A stretch of DNA of 64,000 bases from Varibaculum prostatecancerukia (lineage in GTDB: Bacteria; Actinomycetota; Actinomycetes; Actinomycetales; Actinomycetaceae). The notes beneath the pieces are model-generated. The model was not told the DNA's origin, ran no database searches, and worked only from the letters and a program-made list of their open reading frames with translations. Where the stretch lies: positions 806,001 to 870,000 of the forward strand of contig NZ_OW968402.1 in the NCBI RefSeq assembly GCF_943169825.2, given 5' to 3'. This document shows, in pieces, positions 18,130 through 27,126 of this stretch. Within the stretch, counting starts at the first letter, position 1; the number at the start of each line of letters is the position of its first letter. The position numbers were made by a program, and so were the translations under genes.

Positions 18130-19161
18130 CTATTTACGGAAGTAGGCATAAACATCGGGGTTGAATACCCAGTCGAACTGCCCGATCATTTCTAATAGAC
18201 CGCCCTCGCCACAAAATGCTTTTTTGAAGCTGTAGAGTCCGCCGGAGTTATCCACCTCGTAGATTGCTCCCATATCGTATTGGGTATATCCCTGTTCAAT
18301 AGCGTCCTTAATCGCTTCATTGTTCATTTGATAGTTGGGTCGCAGATTTCGTTTTTCATTGGAACTAGCAGCGTAAATATAAAAACATTTCCGGTTAAAT
18401 CCCAAAGTGATAGCGCAGGAGAGTACCTCATGCTCGGCGGTGCGAGTTTCATAGAGAGTTACTGCTTCCGGTGGGAATGCATTAAATAGGCGCACGAAAT
18501 AATCTTTAGGGCGATAGGTGATTCCCTGCCGCTCCGCCATTATCTTGGTTAGTTCATAAAATTTATCGAGAGTTTCCTCGAACTGCGGATCACCGCGATG
18601 GAAGCGTAAAGTTTCTAGACCATGTTTGTAAGGAACCTTTATTTTGCTTTTATTTTTTGATTTTACGGTCTTCAAAAACCCTTCATGCGATCCCATGGAA
18701 ATGTCCGCAATCATATTCATCCTGGGATTAGAAAAGTTGTGTTCATCGGCTCCGCGGGTAGTAATCTCCAGATTATCTATGCCGGCATTCCGATAGCTTG
18801 CAAGCACCTCTTCGTCGTAGGCAAACTCGGGGTCCATCCTTAAAACAAAACCGTTGCGTTTTTCAATCACCGGGGCGGCCTCGTTTACCAGCGCTTTCAC
18901 CGTGTCAATATCCTTAAAATTGCAGACGGGACCGCGGGGGGCATACATAAAAGCATGCTCGCCATGGTTCCTGATAGAAAGTATTGACAGGGCAGCAGTA
19001 ATATTTCCCGCATCGTCTTGCAGATATACGTAGTCACTATCCCAGTTATTCTTTGCTTTTGCCCAGTTTAAGGATTGCATGACGTGACCGTAGGGACTGG
19101 AAGCAACGAATTCTTCATAGCGAGCTACTGCTTCACTATTAGATAAATCCAAAATGGGCAC
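18130..19161 (-). CDS. FemX/FemAB-type peptidoglycan bridge aminoacyltransferase
   Basis: Predicted to add an amino acid from aminoacyl-tRNA to a lipid II stem peptide. The 343 residues have the twin GNAT-like halves: SSPYGHVMQSLNWAKAKNNW near the N-terminus, the basic FLKTVKSKNKSKIKVPYK block, KFYELTKIMAERQGI, and the C-terminal PNYQMNNEAIKDAIEQGYTQ then YDMGAIYEVDNSGGLYSFK, typical of FemX. Codon use is richer in AAA and AT than its neighbours, which suggests a different history. It is divergent from the aminotransferase-like gene at 19387, with a shared 225-base promoter region. Confidence 0.85.
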   Translation of the reverse strand: MPILDLSNSEAVARYEEFVASSPYGHVMQSLNWAKAKNNWDSDYVYLQDDAGNITAALSILSIRNHGEHAFMYAPRGPVCNFKDIDTVKALVNEAAPVIEKRNGFVLRMDPEFAYDEEVLASYRNAGIDNLEITTRGADEHNFSNPRMNMIADISMGSHEGFLKTVKSKNKSKIKVPYKHGLETLRFHRGDPQFEETLDKFYELTKIMAERQGITYRPKDYFVRLFNAFPPEAVTLYETRTAEHEVLSCAITLGFNRKCFYIYAASSNEKRNLRPNYQMNNEAIKDAIEQGYTQYDMGAIYEVDNSGGLYSFKKAFCGEGGLLEMIGQFDWVFNPDVYAYFRK

Positions 19162-19350
19162 GATAATGCTCCTCGCTTATCTGGGATAACCACATATATT
19201 CCCGGAATGAAATCATTGCTTAGGATACATTACTCCTGGAGTGCGGTAGTGATCCCATTTATCAGCTACTTTGAACGGGATTCTAGGGAGGAGCTATCCC
19301 GGTATCTTCTTGCCCTAAAGTAATGGTATCCGCTCCAAACAGCATATTCC

Positions 19351-19380
19351 TTGGGGGAGTTCTTTGTCGGGCTTTAGAAT
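19351..19380 (+). promoter_or_regulatory. Promoter for the DegT-like gene
   Basis: TTGGGG (19351-19356) and TAGAAT (19375-19380) are separated by 18 bases, and the ATG at 19387 lies 6 bases after the -10 hexamer. No Shine-Dalgarno sequence fits, so a leaderless mRNA is likely. Confidence 0.5.
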
Positions 19381-19386
19381 GTCTAC

Positions 19387-20586
19387 ATGACCCAAAGTGC
19401 GTTCCTACCGTTGAAAAACTGTCTCGCTACGCTTACTGATACTCGCGCTGAAGATTGGTTCTTATTTATGCGCGCCCGCCACGGGATGGCAACCGTCTAC
19501 CAAACCTTGCACCAATGCTTTGGCCAGGGAACGGTAACCACTCAGGCGTATACCTGTGTCACTGCGATTAACCCCATCTTGGTGGCTGGTCTTAAACCCG
19601 AATACGGGGATATTGATCCCGATTCCATCGCTTTAGTCCCCGACTTCGCGCCCCTCCATGAGCAGACGCGGGCGGTGGTGTGGCAGAACACTTTCGGAAT
19701 TCTCGCGGACAGCAAGGCGGCGCTGTTGCGTTCGCGGGTTCAGAGCACCCCGGCGATTTTTCTGGAAGACTCCGCTCACTGCGTCGGATCAATGCTTCGC
19801 GATAACCAGGGAGAACCACTGGCGGATATTTCGGTGCACTCTTTCGGGGTAGAAAAACTTCTGCCTACCAAGTTTGGGGGTGCTATCTGGATTAATCCGC
19901 GCCTGAAGGAGCGCAGCCCGCAGCACCAACGCTTTGTGGAAGAGCTTAAGACCGCTTGCGCCGGGGTGCGCGCTCCCCAGGGGCGCGAAGAAAAAGCCAT
20001 GCGCCGCTATTTTAACCAAGTGCGGGTACTCAACCATTTACCGCAGATGCTCTCGGCTCCCCTGCGGAAAACTCTAATAAAAACCGATAGATTTTTAGCC
20101 CCGATTATTCCCCTGGAGCAGCAGGGAAAGTTAGACCGTGCCCCCGCTTTGCCCTCCAAGTGGGTGGCAGATCAGGCGCTTTCGCAATTGAATAAGATTG
20201 AAGCTACTCGGCGGCGACGCCAGCAAGTGCAGCACGTTTATCAAGAAAAGCTCAGGCGGCGGCTGCAAATACCGGCAGATATCAGTGATTCCCAGGCTCT
20301 AGTGCGTTTCCCGATATTTGTTGAGGGCGCTACCTCGGCCAATGGGGCGGAAAGCCTCTTTTCTTTCTTGCACGCGCGCGGCTATTACCCGGGACGCTGG
20401 TATCGACCGGCACTATTTCCTGGGGTAAAAGACTACGAGCTCTACAACCTAGATCCTGAGCTTTCCGACTTGCCCAATACCGAGCGCCTGATAGAAAGCG
20501 CCATTAACCTTCCCACGCAGGAAAGCGTTCCGCGAGCCCAAGAAATCGTCTCCCTGGTAAACCAGTGGGTAGGCGATAACTCCTAA
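19387..20586 (+). CDS. DegT/DnrJ/EryC1/StrS-family aminotransferase-like protein
   Basis: PLP-dependent fold-type I protein of 399 residues. [17 protein letters not shown] followed by [12 protein letters not shown] matches the cofactor-binding start of the DegT family, [10 protein letters not shown] is the Asp-containing block, and [18 protein letters not shown] holds candidate catalytic lysines near residue 156. Family members usually aminate nucleotide sugars, but no sugar-biosynthesis gene is nearby. The C-terminal third is divergent from well-known members. It is transcribed away from the FemX-like gene and the two may work on the same cell-envelope product (inference). Confidence 0.75.
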   Translation: MTQSAFLPLKNCLATLTDTRAEDWFLFMRARHGMATVYQTLHQCFGQGTVTTQAYTCVTAINPILVAGLKPEYGDIDPDSIALVPDFAPLHEQTRAVVWQNTFGILADSKAALLRSRVQSTPAIFLEDSAHCVGSMLRDNQGEPLADISVHSFGVEKLLPTKFGGAIWINPRLKERSPQHQRFVEELKTACAGVRAPQGREEKAMRRYFNQVRVLNHLPQMLSAPLRKTLIKTDRFLAPIIPLEQQGKLDRAPALPSKWVADQALSQLNKIEATRRRRQQVQHVYQEKLRRRLQIPADISDSQALVRFPIFVEGATSANGAESLFSFLHARGYYPGRWYRPALFPGVKDYELYNLDPELSDLPNTERLIESAINLPTQESVPRAQEIVSLVNQWVGDNS

Positions 20587-20693
20587 CAGCCACTTTTTCA
20601 GGCCGGACGGGGAAGCGAACAAGTAACTACGGCAGAGAGCCCTCGGTCACAGTAGTTTTCGCCCCTGACAGCTTGCCTATTAGACTAGGCGCG

Positions 20694-22208
20694 ATGACAA
20701 GCAACGATAAAATGCCCCGAACCTACCATGTGCGCACCCTGGGGTGCCAGATGAACGAGCATGACTCCGAACGCATGGCGGGTCTGCTAGAAGCTGACGG
20801 CCTGGTGCCAGTAGAGCTGGTGCCGGCCGCCGCCGCGCGCGCCACCAATGCAGGTGACGGGGGAGCAGATGTAGTCGTAATCAACACCTGTTCGGTGCGG
20901 GAAGCTGCAGCTAACCGCCTGTTCGGGAACCTGGGGCAACTAGCCAGCGTGAAGCGGGAGCGCCCCGGAATGCAGATCGCGGTCGGGGGTTGCCTAGCGC
21001 AACAGATGCGCGAGAAAATCATTGAAAAAGCCCCCTACGTGGACGCGGTTTTCGGTACCCACAATATTGACGTCCTCCCCGCCCTGCTGCGCAGATCCGC
21101 CCATAACCGGCAGGCAGCGGTAGAAATCGCAGAATCTCTAAAGGTATTTCCCTCCACTTTGCCTACCCGCCGCGAATCCGCCTATTCCGCCTGGGTATCC
21201 ATCTCGGTGGGTTGTAATAACACCTGTACTTTCTGCATTGTTCCTTCTTTGCGAGGGCGCGAACGCGATCGGCGTCCTGGGGAAGTACTCGCGGAAGTTG
21301 AGGCCGTGGTGGCACAGGGAGCTTTGGAGGTTACCTTACTGGGGCAAAACGTGAACTCTTATGGAGCCGGATTTGGTGATCGCGGAGCCTTCGCTAAGCT
21401 GCTGCGTGCCTGCGGAAATGTTGAAGATTTAGAGCGGGTACGCTTCACTTCCCCCCATCCGGCAGCCTTTAGTGATGACGTGATTTGGGCGATGGCGGAA
21501 ACTGAAAACGTGATGCCCACTTTGCATATGCCGTTGCAGTCGGGTTCCGATACTATTTTGCGCGCGATGCGCCGCTCCTACCGGCAAAAACGTTTCCTAG
21601 GGATACTAGATAAGGTACGTCAGGCCATGCCTGAGGCCGCGATTTCAACTGATATTATTGTCGGCTTCCCGGGGGAAACCGAGGAAGACTTCCAACAAAC
21701 CCTAGAGGTAGTGGAGCAGGCCCGTTTTGCTTCTGCCTTCACTTTCCTGTATTCGCCGCGTCCGGGCACTCCGGCGGCCGATCGCGAGGATCAGATTCCT
21801 CACCAGGTCAAGCTAGAGCGTTACAACCGTTTGATTGCCTTGCAGGAAAAGATTTGCCTGGCAGAAAACCAAAAGTTGGAAGGAAGCACCGTTGAAGTTT
21901 TAGTGGCTGAGGGCGAGGGTCGAAAAGATCAAGAAACTCACCGGGTGTCAGGCAGGGCGCGCGATGGTCGCCTAGTCCACGTGGCGCTACCTGCCGGACA
22001 GAAAGCTCCACGACCTGGAGATATCGTGACTGCGAAAGTTACTTACGGCGCGCCTCATAACCTGATTGCGGATTCCGCCCTCAACGGGGGAATGTTCTCG
22101 GTGCGCGCTACTAGAGCCGGAGATGCCTGGGAAGCGCGCCAAAGTAAAGAAGAAGAATACTCCCAGCAGGTGTCTCTGGGAATTCCCGCTATTCGTCCTC
22201 GTGGGTAG
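20694..22208 (+). CDS. miaB: tRNA-2-methylthio-N6-dimethylallyladenosine synthase MiaB
   Basis: Radical-SAM enzyme that thiomethylates i6A37 in tRNA, using the product of MiaA, the next gene. The N-terminal UPF0004 domain has [14 protein letters not shown] and CSVREAA with the three Cys of the auxiliary cluster; the radical-SAM motif is [11 protein letters not shown]; a TRAM RNA-binding domain closes the protein. ATG 20694 is preferred over a TTG 21 bases earlier because TAGACT at 20681-20686 looks like a -10 box, implying a leaderless start. About 30 residues after the TRAM domain are not part of the core family. Confidence 0.95.
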   Translation: MTSNDKMPRTYHVRTLGCQMNEHDSERMAGLLEADGLVPVELVPAAAARATNAGDGGADVVVINTCSVREAAANRLFGNLGQLASVKRERPGMQIAVGGCLAQQMREKIIEKAPYVDAVFGTHNIDVLPALLRRSAHNRQAAVEIAESLKVFPSTLPTRRESAYSAWVSISVGCNNTCTFCIVPSLRGRERDRRPGEVLAEVEAVVAQGALEVTLLGQNVNSYGAGFGDRGAFAKLLRACGNVEDLERVRFTSPHPAAFSDDVIWAMAETENVMPTLHMPLQSGSDTILRAMRRSYRQKRFLGILDKVRQAMPEAAISTDIIVGFPGETEEDFQQTLEVVEQARFASAFTFLYSPRPGTPAADREDQIPHQVKLERYNRLIALQEKICLAENQKLEGSTVEVLVAEGEGRKDQETHRVSGRARDGRLVHVALPAGQKAPRPGDIVTAKVTYGAPHNLIADSALNGGMFSVRATRAGDAWEARQSKEEEYSQQVSLGIPAIRPRG

Positions 22209-22216
22209 GTAGCTTA

Positions 22217-23155
22217 ATGGATGCTTCCAAACTTCCTCTCGTTGCGGTAGTTGGGCTAACAGCCAGTGGAAAATCCGGTTTTTCCCTGCAGCTAGCCCGG
22301 GCGTTAGGAGAGCGTGGCATTACCTGCGAGATTATTTCTGCTGATGCCTTCCAGCTCTACCGGGGAATGGATATCGGGACCGCGAAAGTTCCTCTAGAGG
22401 AGCGCGGAGGGATTCCCCACCATCTACTGGATGTTCTGGAACTAGCGGAAAAAGCCTCAGTAGCTGCCTATCAGCGCAGTTGCCGCCCGGTGATTAACGA
22501 ACTTCGCGCGCGGAAAGCCCTGCCGATGCTGGTGGGAGGGAGCGGGCTCTATGTGCGCGCCGCCTTGGATGAAATCGAGTTTCCCGGAACTGATAGCGCT
22601 GTCAGGGAACGGATTACCGCCCAGGCAGTGCAACTGGGGGCAGAAAAAATGCATCAACGCCTTGCCGAAGTAGATCCGGAGTCCGCTGCCAGAATCTTGC
22701 CCAGCAATGTACGCCGAGTTATCCGCGCGCTGGAAGTATATGAGATAACCGGCAAAAAATTTTCTGCCACTATGCCGCGGCGGGAATATTTTCAGCCTAC
22801 TTTGCAGTTGGGAATCAACTGGCCACTAGCAGTGCTCGATGAGCGCATTAGCCAGCGCACCGCCCAAATGTTGGCACACGGATTTATCCAAGAAGTTGCG
22901 CAGCTAGAAAAACAGGGACTGGCCCATACCCCCACGGCTTGCCGCGCCACCGGCTACCAGGCGGTTATGGATTTGCTGGCCGGAAAAATCACCCGCGAAG
23001 AGGCCGCAGAGCAAATCTCGCTACATACCCGGCAGTTAGCCCGCAAACAGCGTAAATGGTTCCGCAAAGACCCGAGAATCCATTGGCTAGACGGCGAAGC
23101 AGGCACGTCGGCCAACCTAGACCAAGCCCTAACTCTCCTCGAAATCGAGCATTAG
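22217..23155 (+). CDS. miaA: tRNA dimethylallyltransferase MiaA
   Basis: Transfers dimethylallyl to A37 of tRNAs reading UNN codons. The 312 residues contain the P-loop GLTASGKSG, SADAFQLYRGMDIGTAK, the HHLLDVL block and the C-terminal TQQ-like YHTRQLARKQRKWFR type helix. It lies 8 bases after miaB, so both A37-modifying steps are in one operon. The usual GPTASGKS reads GLTASGKS here. Confidence 0.96.
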   Translation: MDASKLPLVAVVGLTASGKSGFSLQLARALGERGITCEIISADAFQLYRGMDIGTAKVPLEERGGIPHHLLDVLELAEKASVAAYQRSCRPVINELRARKALPMLVGGSGLYVRAALDEIEFPGTDSAVRERITAQAVQLGAEKMHQRLAEVDPESAARILPSNVRRVIRALEVYEITGKKFSATMPRREYFQPTLQLGINWPLAVLDERISQRTAQMLAHGFIQEVAQLEKQGLAHTPTACRATGYQAVMDLLAGKITREEAAEQISLHTRQLARKQRKWFRKDPRIHWLDGEAGTSANLDQALTLLEIEH

Positions 23156-23165
23156 CCACAATATT

Positions 23166-23273
23166 ACGAGGGGGCGAGATTTTTCCTCCCGCCCAAGAAT
23201 TCGGAAAACGTGGCGACGTTTTCCGAATTCTTATGCCCACCGCGCCCACTCGGATAAAATCTCGTCCCCTCGT
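23166..23273 (+). repeat. Structured repeat family A, copy A1 (forward)
   Basis: Long hairpin starting 10 bases after miaA. Outer arms 23166-23183 and 23256-23273 pair over 18 bases with one G-U wobble. Inside, TTTCCTCCCGCCCAA leads into a second stem whose arms AAGAATTCGGAAAACGT and ACGTTTTCCGAATTCTT (about 23195-23232) are complementary, followed by ATGCCCACCGC and CGGATAAAA. The same plan recurs at 25198, 25336 and 40126. Confidence 0.85.
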
Positions 23274-23316
23274 TTAGGACGCTTTCTCGTACCAAACCGG
23301 CTTCATGTGGGGACAA
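23274..23316 (+). repeat. Linker shared by the two composite repeat arrays
   Basis: The bases after A1 (TTAGGACGC, TTCTCGTACC, CTTCATG) match those after A2 at 25306-25340 (TTAGGAGGC, TTCTCGTACC, CTTCATG) with few changes. In the first array the linker leads into a family B hairpin and in the second into a reversed family A hairpin, so it is a fixed part of a mosaic unit. Confidence 0.65.
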
Positions 23317-23408
23317 GGGTCGCGGCCGGTAAAAGATGCGAGAGGGGCTCGTTCCGCTTGCTCCAAGCGGAACGCGGGGTCCCCGGAGCGCTTTTACCGA
23401 GCCAGACC
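23317..23408 (-). repeat. Structured repeat family B, copy B2 (reverse)
   Basis: Outer core CGGTAAAAG pairs with CTTTTACCG (23391-23399 on the 3' side), with more distal GGTC/GACC pairing. Conserved flanks, read on the minus strand, are CGCTC, GGGG, CCCC on one side and CCCCTCTCGCAT on the other. The inner stem is a perfect 10-bp hairpin, GTTCCGCTTG (23351-23360) with CAAGCGGAAC (23364-23373). Copy B1 at 40022 shares the flanks but not this inner stem. Confidence 0.75.
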
Positions 23409-23423
23409 TGATCAGATCTGTAG

Positions 23424-25028
23424 CTATTTCTTGACTTCGGTTCCACCCCATTCGATGACTGTGAATCCGGTGCGCTTCGGGGCTTTCAGAGTTTGCGGCT
23501 TAACCTTGATCGGCTTGTCTAGCGCCTTGAACGCCATATAAACCCGGATAGTGGTTTTTGGCTTCGGGGATACCTGCAACTTGGCGTTGTCAGTGTAGTT
23601 CTTGCCTTGGAAAGAAATCAGATTCCACTTATTAGCCTCCATCTTGGGTAGCCAATAGACAATGAACTCATTAGCTTCACGCCGGTTCAGCCCCAGTTTG
23701 GGTAGCGACTTTTCTAAGAACTTGGCTGAGTCAGAGCCTTTGACTACAAAACCGTGAGAGAAATCCCAGGGGAACTTATAAGACAGCCCTTCCCAATAGA
23801 GGTAGTTGTAGGTGTTTCCGTAGCCACTTAATAAACCGTTGGGATTCGCCATGACGTTCCAGCCACCTTTTGCCGGATACTTCGGATAGGTAGTGGTGAG
23901 TGCTCCGAGGTCAGGATTGATTTTAATCTTGACGTTCACCTTGGTTTTCTTAGTGGGGTACAGATAGATAACCGGTTTTCCCATCCCATCTGCTATGGTT
24001 GGTGGCGGTTCTTGAGCCTGCTGGCGCTGGGCGCGGGCGGCGGCTTCTCGAGCTGCTTGCGCGGCGGCGGCTTGGCGAGCGGCTTCCTCCTGGCGGGCTT
24101 GTTCTTCCGCCTCGGCCATGGCAATCTCGTCTTTTTTAGCTTGGCGGGCGTCGGTTACCACTTCGACTTGCTTGGTGATTTCCTCATCTTTCATCCCATA
24201 CTCGCCGTAAACCTTCTTTAACTGCTCAAGCTGCTCGTCGGTAACGTTTTCCGGTTCGATCGGCTCCAGGGGGATATTTAGCTGGGGAGCAGGGCAGGAA
24301 GTACACTCCTCAGAGTTATTCTCAGTATCTGGGGAATCGGTGGCCTCGCTATTTTCCTGACTATCTGAGGATTCAGGGGCTTCGCTAGGTTCCTGACTAT
24401 CTGAGGATTCAGGGGCTCCGCTAGTTTCCTCACTTTCTGGGGTACTAGCAGGCGCATCTTTCTTTTCAGGCGGAGTTACCTTGATATGAAACTCATTTTT
24501 CGGGATGTTATAGATGCGTCCATCGTTTTGGATGGGGGAGGCTTCTACCTTCAGGGTGTAGCTTCCTCGCAAAAGTTTAACCTTGGTTCTCTTGGGGTAA
24601 AACTTGATCCGTTTATCTACTTTTTTCTTATCTAAATCTGTTCCTTGGACGCGGATAGGTACGAAAGTAGCTTTCTCGGGAGTGTAGTCCGAGCCAGTCA
24701 CGTCAATCTTTACCGCTTGATACTGATGGGCGGCTTGCCAGGCAGCGTTTTCAGCCTGTTGCTTCCTGAAAATCCATAAACCACCGATGCAGCTAAAAAT
24801 CAGCACGATGGCCAGGATGCAAGAAATAATGAGCAGTTTTTTCCGACTCTTCTCACCGGAGTTGTTTTCCCCCGTGGGATTCGGGTAGCCCCCGGGATAA
24901 CCGCCATTGGGAGGAAACCCAGCAGGGGCAGGCGAGGCCATAGGCTGCGGGGAATAGCCACCGGGATTACCTGGGTAGTTATATCCATTGTTACCCATCG
25001 GCGGTTGGGGAGACATACTCGGGGACAT
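23424..25028 (-). CDS. Membrane-anchored proline-rich surface protein, function unknown
   Basis: Not recognised as a named family. Residues 1-60 are rich in Pro, Gly, Tyr and Asn; a single membrane helix spans about 65-87; the rest is probably extracellular. Residues about 195-240 hold near-repeats of ESSDSQE and similar acidic Ser/Glu units; about 290-345 is Ala/Arg/Gln/Glu-rich and likely coiled coil; the C-terminal ~180 residues form a compact domain with KPVIYLYPTKKTKVNVKIK, GWNVMANPNG and YNYLYWEG, which I have seen only in uncharacterised proteins. AAGGAG is 8 bases before the ATG. Structured repeats flank it on both sides. Confidence 0.8.
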   Translation of the reverse strand: MSPSMSPQPPMGNNGYNYPGNPGGYSPQPMASPAPAGFPPNGGYPGGYPNPTGENNSGEKSRKKLLIISCILAIVLIFSCIGGLWIFRKQQAENAAWQAAHQYQAVKIDVTGSDYTPEKATFVPIRVQGTDLDKKKVDKRIKFYPKRTKVKLLRGSYTLKVEASPIQNDGRIYNIPKNEFHIKVTPPEKKDAPASTPESEETSGAPESSDSQEPSEAPESSDSQENSEATDSPDTENNSEECTSCPAPQLNIPLEPIEPENVTDEQLEQLKKVYGEYGMKDEEITKQVEVVTDARQAKKDEIAMAEAEEQARQEEAARQAAAAQAAREAAARAQRQQAQEPPPTIADGMGKPVIYLYPTKKTKVNVKIKINPDLGALTTTYPKYPAKGGWNVMANPNGLLSGYGNTYNYLYWEGLSYKFPWDFSHGFVVKGSDSAKFLEKSLPKLGLNRREANEFIVYWLPKMEANKWNLISFQGKNYTDNAKLQVSPKPKTTIRVYMAFKALDKPIKVKPQTLKAPKRTGFTVIEWGGTEVKK

Positions 25029-25197
25029 ACTGAAAACTCCTTGATAAAGAGATAAAAACTACCGCAACGCCAGTAGCCGTTTCTTTTGGGAAACCCTTTA
25101 CCAAAAAAGTTTAGACCTCCTAAACCCACCGAAATTTAAAACTGCCAGAATGAAAATTCAGACAAAACCCCGCCAACCCGCAGAATGAATTAGTCGT
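25029..25197. other. Upstream region of the surface-protein gene
   Basis: A/T-richer stretch between the surface-protein start and repeat A2. It contains the ribosome binding site on the minus strand and presumably the promoter, but I see no convincing -35/-10 pair, no ORF and no repeat in it. Confidence 0.5.
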
Positions 25198-25305
25198 ACG
25201 AGGGGGCGAGATTTTTCCTCCCGCCCAAGAATTCGGAAAACGTAGCGACGTTTCCCGAATTCTTATGCCCACCGCGCCTGCTCGGATAAAATCTCGCCCC
25301 CTCGT
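25198..25305 (+). repeat. Structured repeat family A, copy A2 (forward)
   Basis: Near-identical to A1. Outer arms 25198-25215 and 25288-25305 pair completely; the G-U wobble of A1 is a G-C pair here, a compensating change. Inner arms again carry AAGAATTCGGAAAACGT and its complement, with one C replacing T on the 3' side. Followed by the same linker as A1. Confidence 0.85.
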
Positions 25306-25335
25306 TTAGGAGGCATTCTCGTACCGAAGCCTCTT

Positions 25336-25440
25336 CATGCGGGGGATAGTTTTTATCCGATAGGTTAGGCGGGCGTAAATCCCTATTTGCCACAGGCAAA
25401 TAGGGATTTTGGGCAGGAGGAAAAAACTATCCCCCGCATG
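25336..25440 (-). repeat. Structured repeat family A, copy A3 (reverse, different inner stem)
   Basis: Outer arms CATGCGGGGGATAGTTTT and AAAACTATCCCCCGCATG are perfectly complementary but differ from those of A1/A2. Read on the minus strand, the flanks TTTCCTCCTGCCCAA and CGGATAAAA are conserved, yet the inner stem is now AAATCCCTATTTGCC (25377-25391) paired with GGCAAATAGGGATTT (25395-25409). Pairing is kept while both stem sequences have been exchanged. Confidence 0.85.
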
Positions 25441-25487
25441 TTTAGTGCTTTTCCGCGTATGACTGACTAACGGTACAGCTTGCTTCA

Positions 25488-25593
25488 GAGGAGGAAAAAT
25501 CTCGCCCCCGTGTGTTGATCCAGACCCGATTGGATGCGTAGCAGTATTTGCAGGAGGAAAAATCTTGCCCCCGCGTGTTCAGCCAGACCCGTG
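25488..25593 (-). repeat. Two tandem truncated family A ends
   Basis: Two similar segments of about 40 bases, 25491-25529 and 25553-25592, each begin GGAGGAAAAATCT, continue with GCCCCCG and GTGTT, and end CCAGACCCG. They match the 3' arm and following flank of reversed family A elements but lack the partner arm. The CCAGACC tail also follows the family B copy at 23402. They fill the space between A3 and the hypD stop codon. Confidence 0.65.
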
Positions 25594-25603
25594 ATAGGGA
25601 AGT

Positions 25604-26752
25604 TTAATCTTCGATGACGATGGCGTGGGCAGTTTCCCGGTCAATGCGGCCGAAGTTATAGAAGGCCGCACATGCGCCCTCGGGGGAAACCATACAGGTA
25701 CCAATGGGTTTCTCCGGGGAACAGGCGGTACCGAACACTTTACATTCCCAAGGCTTAATCCGCCCGGTAAGTACTGATCCGCATTCGCAGGCCGGGGGAT
25801 CGGGAACCCGCACTCCCGGCACGTTATACAGCCGCTCAGCATCCCAGGGGGCAAATTCCTCGGAAATCCCCATCCCGGAGTAAGGCATCCAGCCTAGACC
25901 GCGCCACTCGAAGGTGTCACGGGTAGAAAATACCCGATCCAGGAGCCTGAGAGCAGCGAGATTACCTTCGTGACGTACTACCCGTGAGTATTGATTTTCT
26001 ACTCGCGCTTCTCCACGTGCTACTGCTCCCGACAGATATTGGTCAATTAGCATCGCTACCGACTGCAAAATATCGAGCGGCTCAAACCCGGTGACTACCA
26101 CCGGTTTGTTATATTCCTTTGGCAAGAACTTGAAAGCATCCGAGCCGACTACCGTGGCCACATGCCCGGGACCAATAAAACCGTCGATCCGGGTTTCATC
26201 AGCGCCCACAATCGCGCGCAGCGGCGGTTCAATCTTCACGTGATTAGAAAACACAGAAAAGTTCTTTACCTGTTGTTTCTTCGCGGCTACCAGAGTAACT
26301 GCGGTGGAGGGGGCAGTGGTTTCGAACCCAATCGCAAAGAAAATTACCTTCTTATCTGGATTTTCTTTCGCAATTTTTAAAGCATCCAAGGGCGAATATA
26401 CGAAACGGACGTCGCGCCCGCGCGCCCTCGCCTGCAGCAGAGATTCTTTAGATCCCGGCACCCGCATCATGTCCCCGAAAGTCGTCAAAATGACATCCGG
26501 CTGATTAGCTAGCCACAGCGCGTCATCTACCCGTCCCATGGGGATGACGCACACTGGGCAGCCCGGACCGTGAATGAACTGCACGTTTTCTGGTAAAAGA
26601 TGTTCTAGACCATGCCGGTAAATAGTGTGGGTGTGTCCTCCGCAAATCTCCATAAATGCTAGCGGGCGCTCAAAGTGTTTGGCCTCCGAATTGATGCGTT
26701 CTACCAGTTTGCGCGCAAACTCGGGGTCGCGGAATTCGTCAACATACTTCAT
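25604..26752 (-). CDS. hypD: Hydrogenase formation protein HypD
   Basis: Scaffold for assembly of the Fe(CN)2CO group of [NiFe] hydrogenases, working with HypC and HypE. The 382 residues contain the family Cys motifs CGGHTHTIYRHG, GPGCPVCV and GFETTAP, and a C-terminal [4Fe-4S] region with CECG, WECKVFGTAC and GTCMVSPEGAC. It is downstream of hypC on the same strand with a 48-base gap. Confidence 0.97.
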   Translation of the reverse strand: MKYVDEFRDPEFARKLVERINSEAKHFERPLAFMEICGGHTHTIYRHGLEHLLPENVQFIHGPGCPVCVIPMGRVDDALWLANQPDVILTTFGDMMRVPGSKESLLQARARGRDVRFVYSPLDALKIAKENPDKKVIFFAIGFETTAPSTAVTLVAAKKQQVKNFSVFSNHVKIEPPLRAIVGADETRIDGFIGPGHVATVVGSDAFKFLPKEYNKPVVVTGFEPLDILQSVAMLIDQYLSGAVARGEARVENQYSRVVRHEGNLAALRLLDRVFSTRDTFEWRGLGWMPYSGMGISEEFAPWDAERLYNVPGVRVPDPPACECGSVLTGRIKPWECKVFGTACSPEKPIGTCMVSPEGACAAFYNFGRIDRETAHAIVIED

Positions 26753-26800
26753 TTGTTTGGTCTCTTTTCGCGGTTGAAAGATTTGGGTAGGGTGAGCTGG

Positions 26801-27067
26801 TTAGACCGAGGTGGTCTTAAATTGCTCTAGTTCGCTTTCGAACTGCCCCAGTTTTCTGATCTGATCCAAAGTGGTGGCGGCCTCTTCCGCGTCGATCTGT
26901 GACATCGCAAATCCCACATGTACCAGCACCCAATCACCAACTTTCAAACCCTCGTCTGCCAGCAGATCTGTGGAAATCATCCGTTCAACCCCGGATAGCG
27001 AAACCTTGGCGCGGCCGCTCTCATTTTCATCGAATGCCACAATTTCGGCAGGAACTCCCAAACACAT
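26801..27067 (-). CDS. hypC: Hydrogenase assembly chaperone HypC
   Basis: Small chaperone (88 residues) that carries iron with its ligands and binds the large-subunit precursor. It starts MCLGVPAEIV, with the functional N-terminal Cys2, and has the VGDWVLVHVGFAMSQID block of the family. GGAGGG precedes the ATG. Together with hypD it forms a minus-strand pair divergent from hypE. A second copy lies at 38774. Confidence 0.96.
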   Translation of the reverse strand: MCLGVPAEIVAFDENESGRAKVSLSGVERMISTDLLADEGLKVGDWVLVHVGFAMSQIDAEEAATTLDQIRKLGQFESELEQFKTTSV

Positions 27068-27126
27068 AGAACCCTCCTTGAGCTAATTGCTTTCCAGGTT
27101 ACTTGCAATTGTCAGCGCTATCAAAG

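Noticed and set aside
23166-23408. CRISPR array
   Set aside because: Units are long inverted hairpins, not short direct repeats with unique spacers, and no cas gene is present.
23305-23541. Short ORFs across the repeat regions (also 25190-25399 and 40002-40425)
   Set aside because: They follow the repeat sequence, differ between copies in frame and lack ribosome binding sites; they are products of G+C-rich palindromes.
23166-25440. Family A hairpins as ordinary terminators
   Set aside because: Some follow gene ends, but the stems are far longer than needed, are not followed by T runs, carry conserved unpaired blocks, and A2/A3 do not directly follow a gene end.
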